Assembly: GCA_013397865.1 (NCBI GenBank)
Contig: VZTI01003931.1
Coordinates: 1,282,770-1,346,769, forward strand
DNA: 64,000 nucleotides
Direction: 5' to 3'
From: Struthidea cinerea
Lineage: Eukaryota; Chordata; Aves; Passeriformes; Corcoracidae
In this document: piece by piece, positions 26,301-39,397 of the stretch
How the letters are laid out: each line of letters opens with the position of its first letter
Position numbering within the stretch: the stretch's first letter is position 1
Made by a program: the position numbers and the translations under genes
The notes under the pieces: generated by a model
Databases searched by the model: none
Seen by the model: only the letters and a program-made list of their open reading frames with translations
Told to the model about the DNA's origin: nothing

Positions 26301-28943
26301 GTGGAAACTCTAGTGAATAACAGCTAAGAAGAACTTTTATGTACTTTACCTAAGTGCTTATAAAGGCACAAATACTTTGAATATGGTAAAGTAAGAGAAC
26401 ATTACAATGTTCTACAAATAATATATATTTGCAAGAAGTAATCAAATGGGATTACTCCATGGCTGTTATTAAACAACTGTTAGTATCATTCTTAACTGCC
26501 TATCAGTATGATTTGATCAAGAGTTTCTTAGTGAATGTTCTTATTTGATTAATTGAAGTTGTATTTAATATCAAAGTGCTTGTAATTTAGGCAGGGAGTT
26601 GTTATTTTTACTGGAAACAAAAAGATGAAGTCCTATTGATTTGCTAAAGTAAACTTTGATGTTCAGTAATATATATTGTTTCTTATGTTATAGGGCCAGG
26701 TTTTCCTTTCCTGAGACTTCCCTGTAGAAATAAAATAATTAACAGAGGATGGCATCTCTTCTGTGCTTTCCCACAGCAGGAACAGAATTCCTGCCTTACC
26801 CTGTTGCAGTCTTTGCACTGCCCTCAAGGGGATTTAGATCAGACCCATAAATCTCAGCTCAAGTCCGTAGGCTATTTGAAGGCATTTCTATAGAGTCAGG
26901 TTTCTTCCATTCCTATTCTATTCACATGATTCACAGTATTTGACTGAGGGAAATGTTCAGTGATACCTTCTGGCAAAATCACTCATCAGGGGGTTGGGTT
27001 CTACTTCTCATAATTAGAGAGTACAGGGGAGGAAAAGTTGTGTCAGTGGTGGTACCCAGAGCAAATCTGTTTACACCTTTTCTGTGACTGTGGGAGGTGG
27101 TGTTGATTCCAGACACCCTTCCCAAAGCAGGATCCTTCAGGCCTGTAAAAGGCAGGAATGTTTCTCTCCATCACTGCCGCATCCTTGAATCTTTGTTTCT
27201 GCAAAAGCTCCCAGCTCCATATTAGGCATGACTAAGCTCATCTGGTCAAAGGGCAGGATTGCCGAACATGTTAGTAGAGGTTCATTTTCTGTATTTTGGA
27301 AGTTCTTTCCTTAACAAGACCTTGTTTTTCCTTCATGTGTTTCCTTGGTAATAGGGAAGTCATTATCTGAAGGAGTCTGACTATTCATGCCAGGTACTTT
27401 GTTCTGTCTTTTGCTGATGCATCCTTTTTCAAGGCAAGTAAGAGAGAAGGATGACTCTGCCATCATATGCATGGTTTTGAAATGGTTCAATAAAAATCTT
27501 TCTCAATTCTAAAAGTTTATTGCTGACTCCACATAATACACTCTCTTTAATGAAGAGCTAGATTTTAAAAATTGGAGGTGCTTGACTGTGCTGTTCCTCA
27601 CACTGGACAGTACCTGATCACAAGTGATACCCTGAGCAACAGGTGTGTTGGTACAGTTGGCCAGAGATACCAAGGAGGTTGGAGGTGTATAAATGAAGGA
27701 TTTAAGGAATATATTGATTCATGGTCCAGTTGTCAGCATCTGGCTTTAATTCTCCTGTAGGAACTCTTCTGCTGTCCTTGTAAAGGGGAGGTATAGTGAT
27801 AAGAGAGCTAATATTTAAAAACTAACTTTAAAGTTGGCTGCTGAGTGAAAGAAATATGTGTTTTGAAGAAAGTTTCAGGGAAATACTATCAAAGATTTTA
27901 ACGATGACTGCTCATCTTCTTCCTCTCTGGCACTATCAAACAGTAATTTGGAGAGATTCTGTTTGGAGTGAATGGGGCTTACTCCATGAGAACTGGTGGG
28001 GTAGAGGGGTACTTTTGTCTCCTGTAATGCTTCTCCTCTTATTACCTTCAATTATTCTTTTTGTATCTCTACAAGTGGGAAAAGATTTTTCCTTACATTT
28101 CCTTTCCTTACAAAGTAGGGCTCTTTCTTTAGCTCTTCACTTCCACTGATACTGCATCACTGATACTTTTATTTGTAACCATCAGTGACGATGTTGTGCA
28201 GCTCTTTGAGAGCAGTTTGTGAGGGCCACCTTAAAACACAGGTTGGTGCTGTTCAGAAATGCTGTGGACACATGTGGTTTGGGTTATACATCACATAACT
28301 GAAATTATAATGAGGATTGACCATGGATTAGTGAAGGCTTCTGTGGTCTCTTGTGATCTGTGAATTTGTCTAATCGGTGTTGCAAGCGTCTTACTTGTGA
28401 TGAGTCTACAGCACAGTTAGTGAAATATTAATAGCTCTAGAAAAAAAAATTCATCATCTCTTCTTCCAACTATCAATCAATTTGTATGTCTCCTGATTTG
28501 GGTATTTTTTAAAATTTGTTTTGTGTGTGTGTTTTTTTTTTTTTAAACCATGAGACTATACAAGTGCAGGGAACTCTGTTCTCAGCCTTACTGTAAAAGC
28601 AGTTTTATTCGATAGGAGCATTAAATTCGCCATTGTAGTCAGTTTGGGGAAAAGCTTCAAGGTAGCATATGCATGGTGAGTGTGCAAATCCTGTTTGCAG
28701 GATTGTAGAAGTTGAATGAGAAACTAAGTCAGTATGGCATGTTGCTTTCATTTGTGAGTCTTGAAAAGTCAGCACCAAAATCAGCATTCTTAAAGTAATT
28801 CTCAAATTCTTCAGGTTTGCAGTGAAATAGGCATGGAAAACGTACATGTAGTAACTCACTGGAAGGGGTAGGAGCCCTAGTCCTCCAAATTTAAATTTGT
28901 TTTGCGACTGTGGGTAATACAAAAGGTGGAGAGACTGAAAGCC
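23336..28943. other. Unique noncoding sequence; longest open frame not supported as a gene
   Basis: A 180-codon frame on the minus strand at 24,802-25,344 is the longest in the window. It overlaps two other open frames on the same strand and on the plus strand, its composition is unremarkable and it shows no domain, so I treat it as chance. A CA-rich patch lies at about 23,883-23,915. No other feature stands out. Confidence 0.5.
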
Positions 28944-28967
28944 TTTTTTTTTTTTTTTTTTTTTTTT
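28944..28967. repeat. Poly-T tract of 24 bases
   Basis: An uninterrupted T run preceded by 'gaaagcc' and followed by 'ggacacc'. No retrocopy body or flanking direct repeat is evident. Confidence 0.9.
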
Positions 28968-31134
28968 GGACACCTTTTGATTGGAAATGTGAAGTGCCAC
29001 TGTGTCCATTACTTTCCTATAATTGCTCCTTTTACACGTTTAACAGGTATGTCCCATCAGATTCAATTTTTCCTTTACGTACTGTATCCTCTCTTGTAAA
29101 ATTCCTTTGAATTTAGGTGCGTTACTGGGACTGCACCAGGGTGAAGGGGAGAAGAACAAACCCAAAACTGTCCCTGACTGGTATGTCTGAGTTGGAGTTG
29201 CTTTGCTTGTGGTGATTTCTCTCTTTCCTGGCAAACTGTTCTATTCTTTGAGCTGCCAGTCTTCTTAAAATCCCGCGGTGATGAATATACTGAATGCTGA
29301 ACTGAAGCTCCAGTTTCCCTTGGCGATGTTTTCCTTCCTGGCTGGTGTTTTACCAAAGACTTAAGCCAACTCTGTCTGTGTGCAGGTTGCTTGTCTTGCA
29401 GCATCGAGTGGCATCTGGATGGGAGCTCTCAGCACGAGAGCAACGATGCTGTCTGTGTAGTGCCACACAAATAACTGGTGACTGACTTTTCCCCCACATC
29501 CTGCCCAGCTAGAAGTTCTTCTCGTCTTTCTTGGGTCTTTTATGGGAGGATGAGGGCTTTCTAACCCTTACAGAGTCTGAGCATGTTACAACCCAAAGTA
29601 AATGGGATGGAGGTAGGTGGAGGTGGCTTTGCATTGCTTCATCTCAGGCCTCAGGCTAATTGCAAAAGAGTTACTAAACCCCCCTGCTGTGTAGGATTAG
29701 CTAGGTCCTCCCTGCATGTTGAGTGTGAGTTCAGTTTGGAATTCTGCAGTAACACAGGGATGTCCTTAAATAGTACTACAGTGCCTTGTAAATTTAGGAT
29801 TTGTTTAGTCTTTCATTGTTCTAAGGAATCTTCAATTATATCATTGGTTTGTGCATGAATGTATATTATTAAACCAGTTTTTAAAATGCACGATGCTTGG
29901 AGAGCAGTGTTTCGCGAAGTTGAAACTTGGCATTATAAATTCATTCTTTTGCTTTTGAGTGAAATATGAGGAAAGAGTGCAATTCTGTCAGAAATTAACT
30001 CCTTGTGGTCCTTGTTTTGGCTAAGCAATAGTGTGCCCTCCTTTCTTTCTGTGATAACTTAAATTATTTTCTTCCTTTAAAGATTTTTGCTAAAATCCTC
30101 AGTATGTCCCTTCCAACTAATCAGTCCATCCCAAAGTCCCTGTACAGGTTCAAGTAAAAACTCCAAACAAATCTACTTTATGCTGAAGTTTGCAGGCATC
30201 TCATAAATGCTAAGCCGGATCCAATATGAAGTCCTTCATCTCTTGGCATTAATGAGCAGTCATCAAGACCAGGGGAAGGGGTGGGAAGAGAAAGAGAAGA
30301 AAAAAGCCCAAGCTACTCTTTGTTCAAACTTATTTAGTACACCTGTTCCTTTTAAACAGTTCTTATTGTAGGCAAATTTTTCATTGAAATTCAAGGTAAA
30401 TTTTCTAGCTAGTCGCATTGGTTTTGGGAAAAAAAAACCCTAATCTTAGTGGAAAGGAGTCTGATACCCTAAAATGATGATACGTAAGTACACATTGCGT
30501 TCTTTCATTTTGCTTTGAATTTTTGAGACATCAAGGTACATTTGGTTCCTGTTCCCAGGCTTTTATGTACAACATGAGGGCTGAAAGTCTGCTTTGGGAA
30601 GTGAAAGCTGACATTCCTAGAGGATCATTTGTTTGGAGCAGCTAGGGTTTTAAATAAAACATCAAATATGAGAAAATCAGAAGAACTGTCAATGTTGTCA
30701 TTACCTGAATGCAGTTCAGATCAGCAGTGCTGAAGAATTGTCATCTGATGATTACAAGATGGCCTGTGACACAGAGCAGTTTTCTCAGAGACAGGTGTGT
30801 ATTAGGTTGATGAAATGAAATTGCTACCTGCAGAAAGATAGACAGAGCTGCACTTCCATTCCTCACATTAACTTCATCTGCGGTGAGGGCTGGGAGACCA
30901 TGCTAATTGGGAGGGCAAGAAATACTCTGTGATTACTCTGGAGAGAAAAGAGTCTGCATGAACTGAGAACAAACCAAATTCATAATTGTCCTGGATTCTA
31001 GCATTGTTATAAATTAAAAACACATTTAAGTGTGGTTTTGCTAGAGTCTCCTTTGGAGACTTCATTCCCCTCTCAGTCCGTTAACATCAGTTCCATCAGA
31101 GAATGTAACTCCAGCTTTTTCCTTATTTTTTTAT
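28968..31134. other. Unique noncoding sequence, no gene seen
   Basis: Open frames up to about 109 codons lie on both strands and overlap. None is recognisable. There is no named repeat. Confidence 0.5.
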
Positions 31135-31160
31135 TGTGTGTGTGTGTGTGTCTGTGTGTG
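31135..31160. repeat. (TG)n dinucleotide microsatellite
   Basis: About 13 TG units with one interruption (TC near 31,151). It is potentially polymorphic and capable of forming Z-DNA. Confidence 0.9.
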
Positions 31161-31512
31161 CCTTGATTGTAAAACACAAATTTGACCTGCCAGTGTGAGT
31201 GAAAAGAAGTTTTGATGTGTGCTTGGGCAGAAGGATGTCTAGCACTTGCCTGAGAGTGACTTGACAGAAGAGCTTTTAATTCCTGTGTAAGTATATGGAG
31301 ACCTGGCACCCGCTTCTGAGGGCAGCTGGGGTCAGTGTTACCACACACATGCTCTCACAGATTGTTCCTTTCCTTGTAGCACAAGAATATTTGCAATCTG
31401 TTCAAAACTTACTGATTTCTGGTTTTAATTGTAGAATGTGCACAGGGATGTATATGCTCCTAAACCCCACTCCTTTTGTAGGTAAAGGCCTCATAGAAGT
31501 GTAAGTCATACA
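31161..31512. other. Unique noncoding sequence, no gene seen
   Basis: I see no gene, repeat or RNA in this interval. Confidence 0.5.
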
Positions 31513-31635
31513 AATAATCCCCTTTGGAAATGGCAGGCAAAGTGGGTGAAACATCTCAAATCCCACAGTCAGCCTCGCAGAATCCTAAAATTGAACTCAA
31601 AACTCGTGAGATGCAGTCCAGAGCTTCTATCAGAG
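31513..31635 (-). repeat. MIR-type SINE remnant
   Basis: In order the plus strand shows 'aataatcccctttggaaatg', then 'cccacagtcagcctcgcaga', then 'aaattgaactcaaaactcg', then 'gcagtccagagcttctatc'. These follow the order of the reverse-complemented MIR consensus: the ATTATCCCC core, a CACACAG...GCAGAGC section, a TTGAACCCA section and a CTCCAGAGCCC...CT section. This is the most complete of the MIR-like remnants here after the one near 7 kb. Confidence 0.5.
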
Positions 31636-33399
31636 AACAGTTCTTTTTGTCTCTTGCAGTCATTTGTTTTCAAAGATATTCCTGTTTAAATGTCTTGACA
31701 GTGTACAGATGACCTGTAAGGAGCAGGCAATAATCAGAAAGCCTTGAGATGCTCACTTATGCTTTGTTTCAAAGCTCTGACCTGTGCAGGATACCTTCTG
31801 AACGTGTCTGACCATTTCCTCTGATTTCTGAGCCCTCGGTGGCAGGTATTTGTCATGGGTTCCCACGAGTGAGAGCAGAGAGGCCATTGGGAAACCTAAT
31901 GCCCTTTCAATATCTGGTGAAAACATCTAATGCAAATCAGGGAAATAATGTTTACATAGCATGGTCATGAAATCATTAGCAAGCTGGCTGGAAAATTAGA
32001 ATTTTTAAAAAAGGAAAATGTAATTAAGTAATGACATAGTTGTAGTGCATTTTCATGTCCTCCTCCCAGACAAGCATTCATTATGAGCTTGAGTAAATAT
32101 TAGATATTTATCACATAAGATGTTAAATATTTAAATCTTCCTGTAACAGATTTGTTCCTACCTGGTAGGCTGCTGCTCAGTATTGAATTAGAAGGACAAG
32201 TTTCTCTTAAGTTGTTTTCTTGTTTGGGTGTCGGCTTGTAATGCACAAGTGTTGAACTGGGTGAAAGTAAGATTTTTCTATAATGATTTTGTGGTTAAAT
32301 GCCTACTCCAGGCGTTAAAACTTTTATTTCGAAAGAATGTTGTCACAGCCTGGTCCAGAAGAGTCTGGTCAGTGGCAACCAGCACCTGCAGCTGGTACTG
32401 TAGGGTGAAAGCATGGAAATTCTTCTGTTGGCTTTCATGGGACATCGCCCATACTGGCACTTGTAATAATGGTTGTTTTTGTTTTTTTTTTTTGGAAACA
32501 GGATGTTAATCAAGCATGCTGTGAGCTTTTCCATGAGTATTTGTGCATCCCAGCTGCCACAGCATTACATGGCAAGCTTATGTAATACATACGTACCTGA
32601 GTACTTGGGTGTCAGGTGCTCCAGTCTGGGAACAAATTTTGCTTGGGTAAACGTCCTAAGGTTCCAATGTGTTGTTTTTTCCTCTCTTTGTGTTCCATTA
32701 TTCCTCTCATCATTTCCTAGTCTCTAGGAAAGAAGCTGCAAGTGGTTCCTATAGTTTAGTCATGAAGAAGTTGGTTCAGGGGAGCTGGAGTCATTGCATT
32801 GCTCCTTGATCAGCAGATCTTCATAGAAACTTAAATCTAGGTCTGGAGTCTCGTGACTACAAGCATGCTTGGAACAGCAAAATACTGTGGAGCCGGAAGG
32901 AAATGTATTATTACACCTTGTGTCTGGTTTGTCACTGTGCCACCAGCTGAAAGGGCATTTGAGGTATGTAGCATAAGGAACAGCTTATGCTGAAACCAGA
33001 CTGGCGGAGTGGAATCAGTTGTGTTGCATGTGATGTCTTCAGCAAAGGTATTCTCATTTATTGCCTTGTTATCTTTATTTTTTTTATTTCAGGAAAAATA
33101 CATCAGCTATTTGTAGTTTTGAATCCATTAGGAAGCAGTCAAAACAGTGACAGCTAGGTCAGGAAAACAGATGCATTCCTTCATTGTAATTGCATATGAT
33201 AACCCTATCCATTGTAGTTATTTTAAAGGAAATTATACTGATTTTAAATTAGTCTTTGGTTTGAATTCTGTGCAAGAACCACAGCAGAGTTATCTTTGCT
33301 TTGGAATTGACGAAGCTGTGCTGTTAGTCGTTCAGTCGTTTAGCAGCAACCCCGCAAATGCCAAGCTGCATAACTATAAATCAAAAACTAATGTCTGCT
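31636..33399. other. Unique noncoding sequence, no gene seen
   Basis: No coding sequence is supported. The piece at 31,925-32,130 holds an octamer-like ATGCAAAT (about 31,931-31,938), TGTTTAC and several TAAT words, which is suggestive of regulatory sequence only. Confidence 0.45.
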
Positions 33400-34160
33400 A
33401 CTGCCTTTAAAAAAAGTTGCTGACATATTAGAGAGACGCTAAATGAGCCTTATTGATGTTTCATTCTAATTAAATAGAAGGTAAATGTTCAGTAATTGCA
33501 CCTTTCATTAAAATGTGAATGTGTCATTTGCAAGCTTCCCAGCACTGCCCTTTAAAAATCATCAGAAAATATTTTTGCCTGGTGGCATTAAGTCACTATA
33601 GCTTAGCAATGTGTTGGTAACTTAATAAGCTGTTGGCATTTGTTTTGGAGAAATTGTCCTTCATAGGCAAAGTTGTCAGACTTCTTGACTATACAATCCT
33701 TCTTCATGTGAAATAATACGATAAGGTTCTTGGTGTTGAATTGAATGCTTTACTGTGGCCTGTGCTGGGGATCTTTGTGCATGGACTGAAACTGCTTGAC
33801 AGCAGTGGCATCATTTGGTGACAAACATGCCGATTTCATTACACCCATCCATCTCATTTACATGGTAGATCGCCTACTGCTGCTTTGTGCTTAGGCCTGA
33901 GCAGCTCTATGTTACAAAATGGAGCCGTCACCTTGGTTATTTTTTATGTTGTGGAATTAATAAATGTTGAGCTTCGTTATCAGTACTGCAGGTGAGTTTA
34001 TGGCTCCTATGAAAGCCTGGCACATGTCATTCTGTGAAAGAAGATAGGGAAAATTTACATTTTTGCCTGCTTTAATTTAGGATCTGTATTAACGATTTAG
34101 GCTATTGTGTTATGAGAGCATCGATTTCATCTTTTCCAATGATTCTTTTTAATGAAATTG
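33400..34160. other. Candidate conserved noncoding element (unproven)
   Basis: This stretch has no low-complexity sequence and no recognisable repeat, has stops in all frames, and carries clustered AT-rich homeodomain-like words ('tctaattaaatag', 'cattaaaatg', 'ggaattaataaatg'). That look is typical of deeply conserved enhancers, but conservation cannot be seen from one sequence, so this is inference only. A GTGAGT follows CTGCAG at about 33,988-33,998, but the frames upstream of it are closed. Confidence 0.2.
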
Positions 34161-34540
34161 TTCAAGGCTCAGTTCACCACAGAGGAGAGGCTGCTCTCTG
34201 CATTATTGGAGCCAAGTTTAGGTCACAGATCTTGGCTCTTCTATCATGAGAATCGTTCAATAGAAAACATGGACAGGCCAGAGAACAATTTTCAGCTAAT
34301 TCTGTGATTGCTTTGAAAGCAGTGGTGAAAAGCGCAGGAGTTAATGAGTCTCTCCATTACTTACCCATTCCAACTAACTCAGAAAGCCAAATAGAAAAAG
34401 CCCCTGATTTTCAACTGAAGCTATTTTTTTTAACTGTCCCCAAAATAGACCTGTTTCAGCTGAGAAGGAGGCCTCTCTCTAGTAAAAGATCAAGTGTTTG
34501 AAAGGCTGATTCTGCTTCTTTCTGTTCTCCTGTCTGTCAG

Positions 34541-34625
34541 TGGCCTTGGAAAAGTCACTTCATCTTGTTTCTGTCTTCACATCTGAAAAGATAATATTTT
34601 CTTACTTCATAGGATTGTGACTTTG
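34541..34625 (+). repeat. MIR-type SINE core fragment
   Basis: 'ggccttggaaaagtcacttc' followed by 'tcacatctgaaaagataat' and 'cttcataggattgtgac' matches the sense MIR consensus order (CCTTGGGCAAGTCACTT...CTCATCTGTAAAATGGGGATAAT...CTCATAGGGTTGTGAGG). It is a clear but diverged match covering the conserved core. Confidence 0.6.
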
Positions 34626-37600
34626 CAGTGTTTGAGCTGCTTGAGAAAACACAAATGCAATTAACTACAAAGTATCCCTGAGCGCCATTAAAATACAGTG
34701 TTTCCTTTTTCTTAGTGTGTACTTGCTATATGTTTAAAAATACCAATGAACCCCCATAAAATCCACCAAAAAAAAACCCAACCAATAAAAGAGCCAGTCG
34801 AGATCTTCTCTGTTTCTTTATATAATGTATCTGGCATAGTGTCCTTTAACCAGAAAGGTCGGCAGTCAGAGAAGAGTACACAAGTGCAAGAATTATATTG
34901 ATAAATCAGCATCTAAATTCTTAAGGAAATAATTTTCATCACATTATGCATGTGTGGGTATTGAATTGGAAATGTGTTGCTACATACAGTATAATTATAT
35001 ATGTAACTTATACAAATATAAATATTTTTAAATTAAATATAATTAGTATTTATAACAGTTATAATAATATGTAATCATGTGTGCTTGTGTACTAATATAT
35101 AGATAAAATTTAGTAGACAGACTAATAATTGGATTGGTACAATAATATATTTTATATTCAGGATGCCCTTGAGTGGCAGTTCCCACTTCAAAGGTGTTTT
35201 CATATGTTCCTGCCCTGAAGTATCTTTACTGTGGCAAAACTCTGAAAGCCTTTCTTCTAGGGCATCTTTTTGCATTCCCTAGATAGCACTGACAGAAAGC
35301 TAATTTCCTTATTTTCATGTAAACAAGGAAGGCTGCAATTCTGAATGTTTTGTCTGGCACAGAAGAGACAAATGATAGTAATAATACCTATCTCTTATAC
35401 AGCACATCTCAGACCATTTGATCTAACTAGGAGTCAGGTACTATCAGGGAATACCAATTCCTGATGTGTAATCTGTGGCTTGAGTCCTGAATGCTCCGTG
35501 GGTCCTGGGGTACTGCTACATTGTGTCCAATGATGAAAATACAGATACCCAAAATCTAGGGTTTTCATAAGGTGGAAAAGACAAGAGAATAATCCAGGAT
35601 TGCAGGCTTTGAGAAACGTGCTTTTAGCAGATGCATTTCATTTCGGAATGCACCTGAGTTGTGATGATGCTACAGACGTGGGTAGAGTTTAAAGAGTTTA
35701 GAGCTTAAAGACCCCTTTCTGCCTGGCACAGCTGGACTGTTATCCAGATTTACATTTCCAGCCACAGTGCTGTCAGTAAAAGGGGCGGCAGTGGCTGCTT
35801 CAGCTCTTCAGGTCGTGGCTGAGACACAAGAGCTCGGGGGCTCATCCAGCGGTTCTGTCTTCCCTTCTCTGCGTGTTTTTGCAGTAGCTTAGTGCTTCCT
35901 TGTGATTTGTCTGTCTCTTGAGCTATTCTGATGAAAAAAGTGTCTCTAAAAATATTCCTCTGTGAAATACACCAATATGTTGGGAAAGCGCCCAAAAGAA
36001 GAAACCTGCGTGCTTCACTTTCAGGAGTGTGCAACTTTTACAGTTGAGTAGGAAAGACCGGAGGGAAAGAATGCCAGGAAGGGGGAAGAGAACTCCTGGA
36101 CATGATTTTGTGTTGTAACTGTATCGTCACCGGTGTGAATGTGATTTCGAGTCTGTCTGGTCTTCCTAAGTGATGTATGGCTTCTGCTGAAGCTGCTCTG
36201 CATTTTTTCTCCTGATGCTTCCAGGCTCTGACTTGCAAAGAGGTCAGCTCTGCAAGGAGAAGCTGACATGATGACATGCAATTCTTGAAAATCCTTTTTA
36301 GTGACGGTAGATAGGGAAAAAAAACTCCTTTAGTCAGGGTCAAGGTTAAACACTAGGACTACAGTCTATGGGGGTTCACGATTACTAAGTGCCTCTTAGA
36401 AATAACTTCATTGTTGTGGAAAAAAAAAAAGCTTTGCTGATCTGAATCACCATTCACCTCTCTACCTTAACCTTGGCCTGTTGAAATAGGGCAAAAAGAC
36501 TACCTAAACTCTGTGGATGATCATACAGTGCCTGGTTATTCAGTCTGGCTTTTGAGTCAGCCTAAAATGTTAGTGAATGAGCCAGGCAAATATAAAGAAT
36601 AACGTATTTTGCAGAATTCACAGGCAAGTCTTCAGTTCTTGATGCATGACCATTAAGAGGAGTTGAATGCCACATACTTGTTTTAATCAGACCTGCTGAA
36701 CTGTAAGAAGTGTTTTACTGCTCTCCAGTTTTTGGTGGACGCTACTCTAGGTAATAATTGTTGTTTTCCTTAAAACAAAGCTTGTCAACCAACACTATAC
36801 ACACATCAAAATATTCTCAAGATAACAGTGCATACAGAATAGAGATAACAATGAAAGTCTGAGTGTCTGCATATGAATTTCTGTATTAAATATATAAGGA
36901 ATATTTTGCTTAAGATTGCTGAAAATTAAGATAGATATGATCACAGGATTCATACTTACCCTCCCTGTTGGTAATTTAATAGTGGTAATGAGACTTGCTC
37001 CTAACAGCATATACCAGAAATAAATTGAAAAACCTAGATATGTACTGCAGAAATTGCTGCATTTATGTATGTGTACATATATACCTATATGTAATTATTA
37101 ATTTGTGACTTGTATGTCATGAATCCACAGGTTTCATAATGCTAAATTATCTGAGCAAAAAAAAAATCATGCCAAAGAACCTGGCCAGTGATGCTGGAAA
37201 TAGGGAGGTTAGGGGAACCCCAAACAGTGGAGTTTAAGGAGCAAGCAAAGCTTGCCTGATAATTGCAAACTAATCTGTCTCAGTAAAAGTTTGCACTGTG
37301 GAAATAGAGTTACCTTGTTAAAAGCCAGTAAATGTAACTCATTCAATTAAGCTCTTACCTGTATAGAGGTGTGTGGCTATGAGGGGGAGCATGAAGTGCA
37401 GGAGTCTACAGTGTGAGCCTGCACTTTTTTGCTCAGGACAAGACAGGCATGGCTGGGCAGAAACCAATTTCAGAAACTTTTTTTTTGGGTGAACTGAACT
37501 GTTTTTTAGGATCTGATTTCTCAGGTCAAACTTTAAGCTAAAAGCTACTTCCAGGTGCTAGTATGAGGCCGCTTGGGTTTTGCACATGTTGGTTTTGGGT

Positions 37601-39397
37601 TGTTTGTTTGTTTTTGTAATTTACATAAAGATTGTGGCATGCAGAGAGACTTGGAGAAAGGGTTTTGAGGTGAAAATGCATTTCTAATAAAATTTTCTCT
37701 ATTTTAATTTCTTTGCTTGGAAATACAAACTTTTGGAACTTTTCTTCTGTATCTGGTGCTGCTTGAGTGGGAAGGGAAACATCTTTATATAACTATATAG
37801 ATCTTTGTTATCATACATTGCCATGCTGAGACCCAAATTTTAACTAGAAATGTTTTTTTACTATTACTACAGCTTTTAAAATAGCCAAATATTTCAGTTT
37901 TCTTTCAGTAGGCAAATATTTAATTCTTCCTAAGAGCATGAAGAGGTAATATATGGGGGAATGAAATGATATCAACATGACTTACATCATCATCAAAGAC
38001 AAACCTTTATTTTTTTTTTTTGTTCAAATCCTGATTTATTTAAACTATCTTGCACTGAGTAAACTGTTTAATGATACATACATTTAGTTCCCTTTTTCAG
38101 TCTCTTATTTGTTGGCTTTCCTTTGCTAGCCTGTGTTATGTTCTCAGCAGCCCTGCTTGCTTATTGTACTTTTTTGATGTTCTTCCACCAGCTCTAAAAA
38201 TCATATAGTTCATCCAAAACAGTAATTAGGGGAAAAAAGCCTGTGATCAGCATTACTTGAACATGAAATGTTAAAATTAGTAACAGCATGAAAGTCTTCC
38301 GATTCATCATAGCAGGTAGCTTTTTTCCCCCTGTTGTTGAGAGGGGAGAGGTGCCCAGCCTGGCTAACTCCAGCATTTGCATGTGAAGGACATTTCGAAG
38401 AAGCAATCCTCGCAATTACTGTAGGGGAAATGAAGGAGGTAACAGAGGCTAGTGAAACCTTGATATGTCAAAATTAAAACAGAAGAGATGTGTAAGCTGT
38501 TGCTGTAATTCATCTTCCATAAAAGAGAGATGCAATGGAAATTCGTGGTGGGAAAAGTGGTTTGACGATATAAAAAGCAGGAGTTGTTTTCTTGGAGGAG
38601 GATCATCAGTTGAGCAAAATGGATTTACACAGAGCTACCTGATTTAAACCAGGACAGGACCTGTCCTTTGAGCTTGTGTCTCTGATATTAAGGGAAATAT
38701 TATTTTCCATCACTGAAAAAAACCCAAACCAGAAATCTAACTACATTATGGGGAAAGTGAAAAGACTTTAATATTTTGCTGGCAAATATTTTAGCAATGT
38801 TTGTAAGCTATGTATAGATTCTTGAGTCATATTTCTTAAATAATTGCTAGGCACAATTTCACTCTACAAGAATTTATCAAAGATATTATGAAATTGGAGT
38901 AGGGATGAATTCCATACATATCAAGTTGCCAAAATAATACTTAGACCATTTTACAGTATGCATTTAAATGAAAGTTTACCTCAGAACCATGCTATAAAGC
39001 ACAACATACCATCCTTCATAAAACATTTGTTTGATAATAAGCTTTTAAGAATACATCGTATAAATCTGTTGGATTACACCAGTAATGTTTATGTAGAAAA
39101 TACGTTCCAATACAGCTCAGACTTTTAGAAGATAGAATTTGTCTGCGCATTACTTTGCCTGGGTAATGCTTTGACTTCATTATTAGCTGGCTGATGATAC
39201 TGGTGTTCTCAAACTGCTAAATAGATTCAGTGCATTATAAAATGCCTTCCTGTGGGATATTTAAAAATCCTAGATCCAGCCTTGATAATTGTTTCCATTG
39301 TTTGCTCTATGAATGAGAATAGTTACTGCAAATCTGTGTAAAAGTTGTAGAAATCCCTAGAATTTGACCTTATGTGTAATTCTTTTCCCCCTTTTAG
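34626..39397. other. Unique noncoding sequence with AT-rich island and weak SINE trace
   Basis: No gene is supported. An A/C-rich patch lies at about 34,755-34,790 and a strongly AT-rich island at about 34,985-35,105. At about 35,368-35,440 'agtaataatacctatctc' followed by 'ttatacagcac' resembles a MIR 3' end, weakly. TA-rich sequence lies near 37,062-37,105 and an 11-A run at about 36,420-36,430. Confidence 0.5.
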
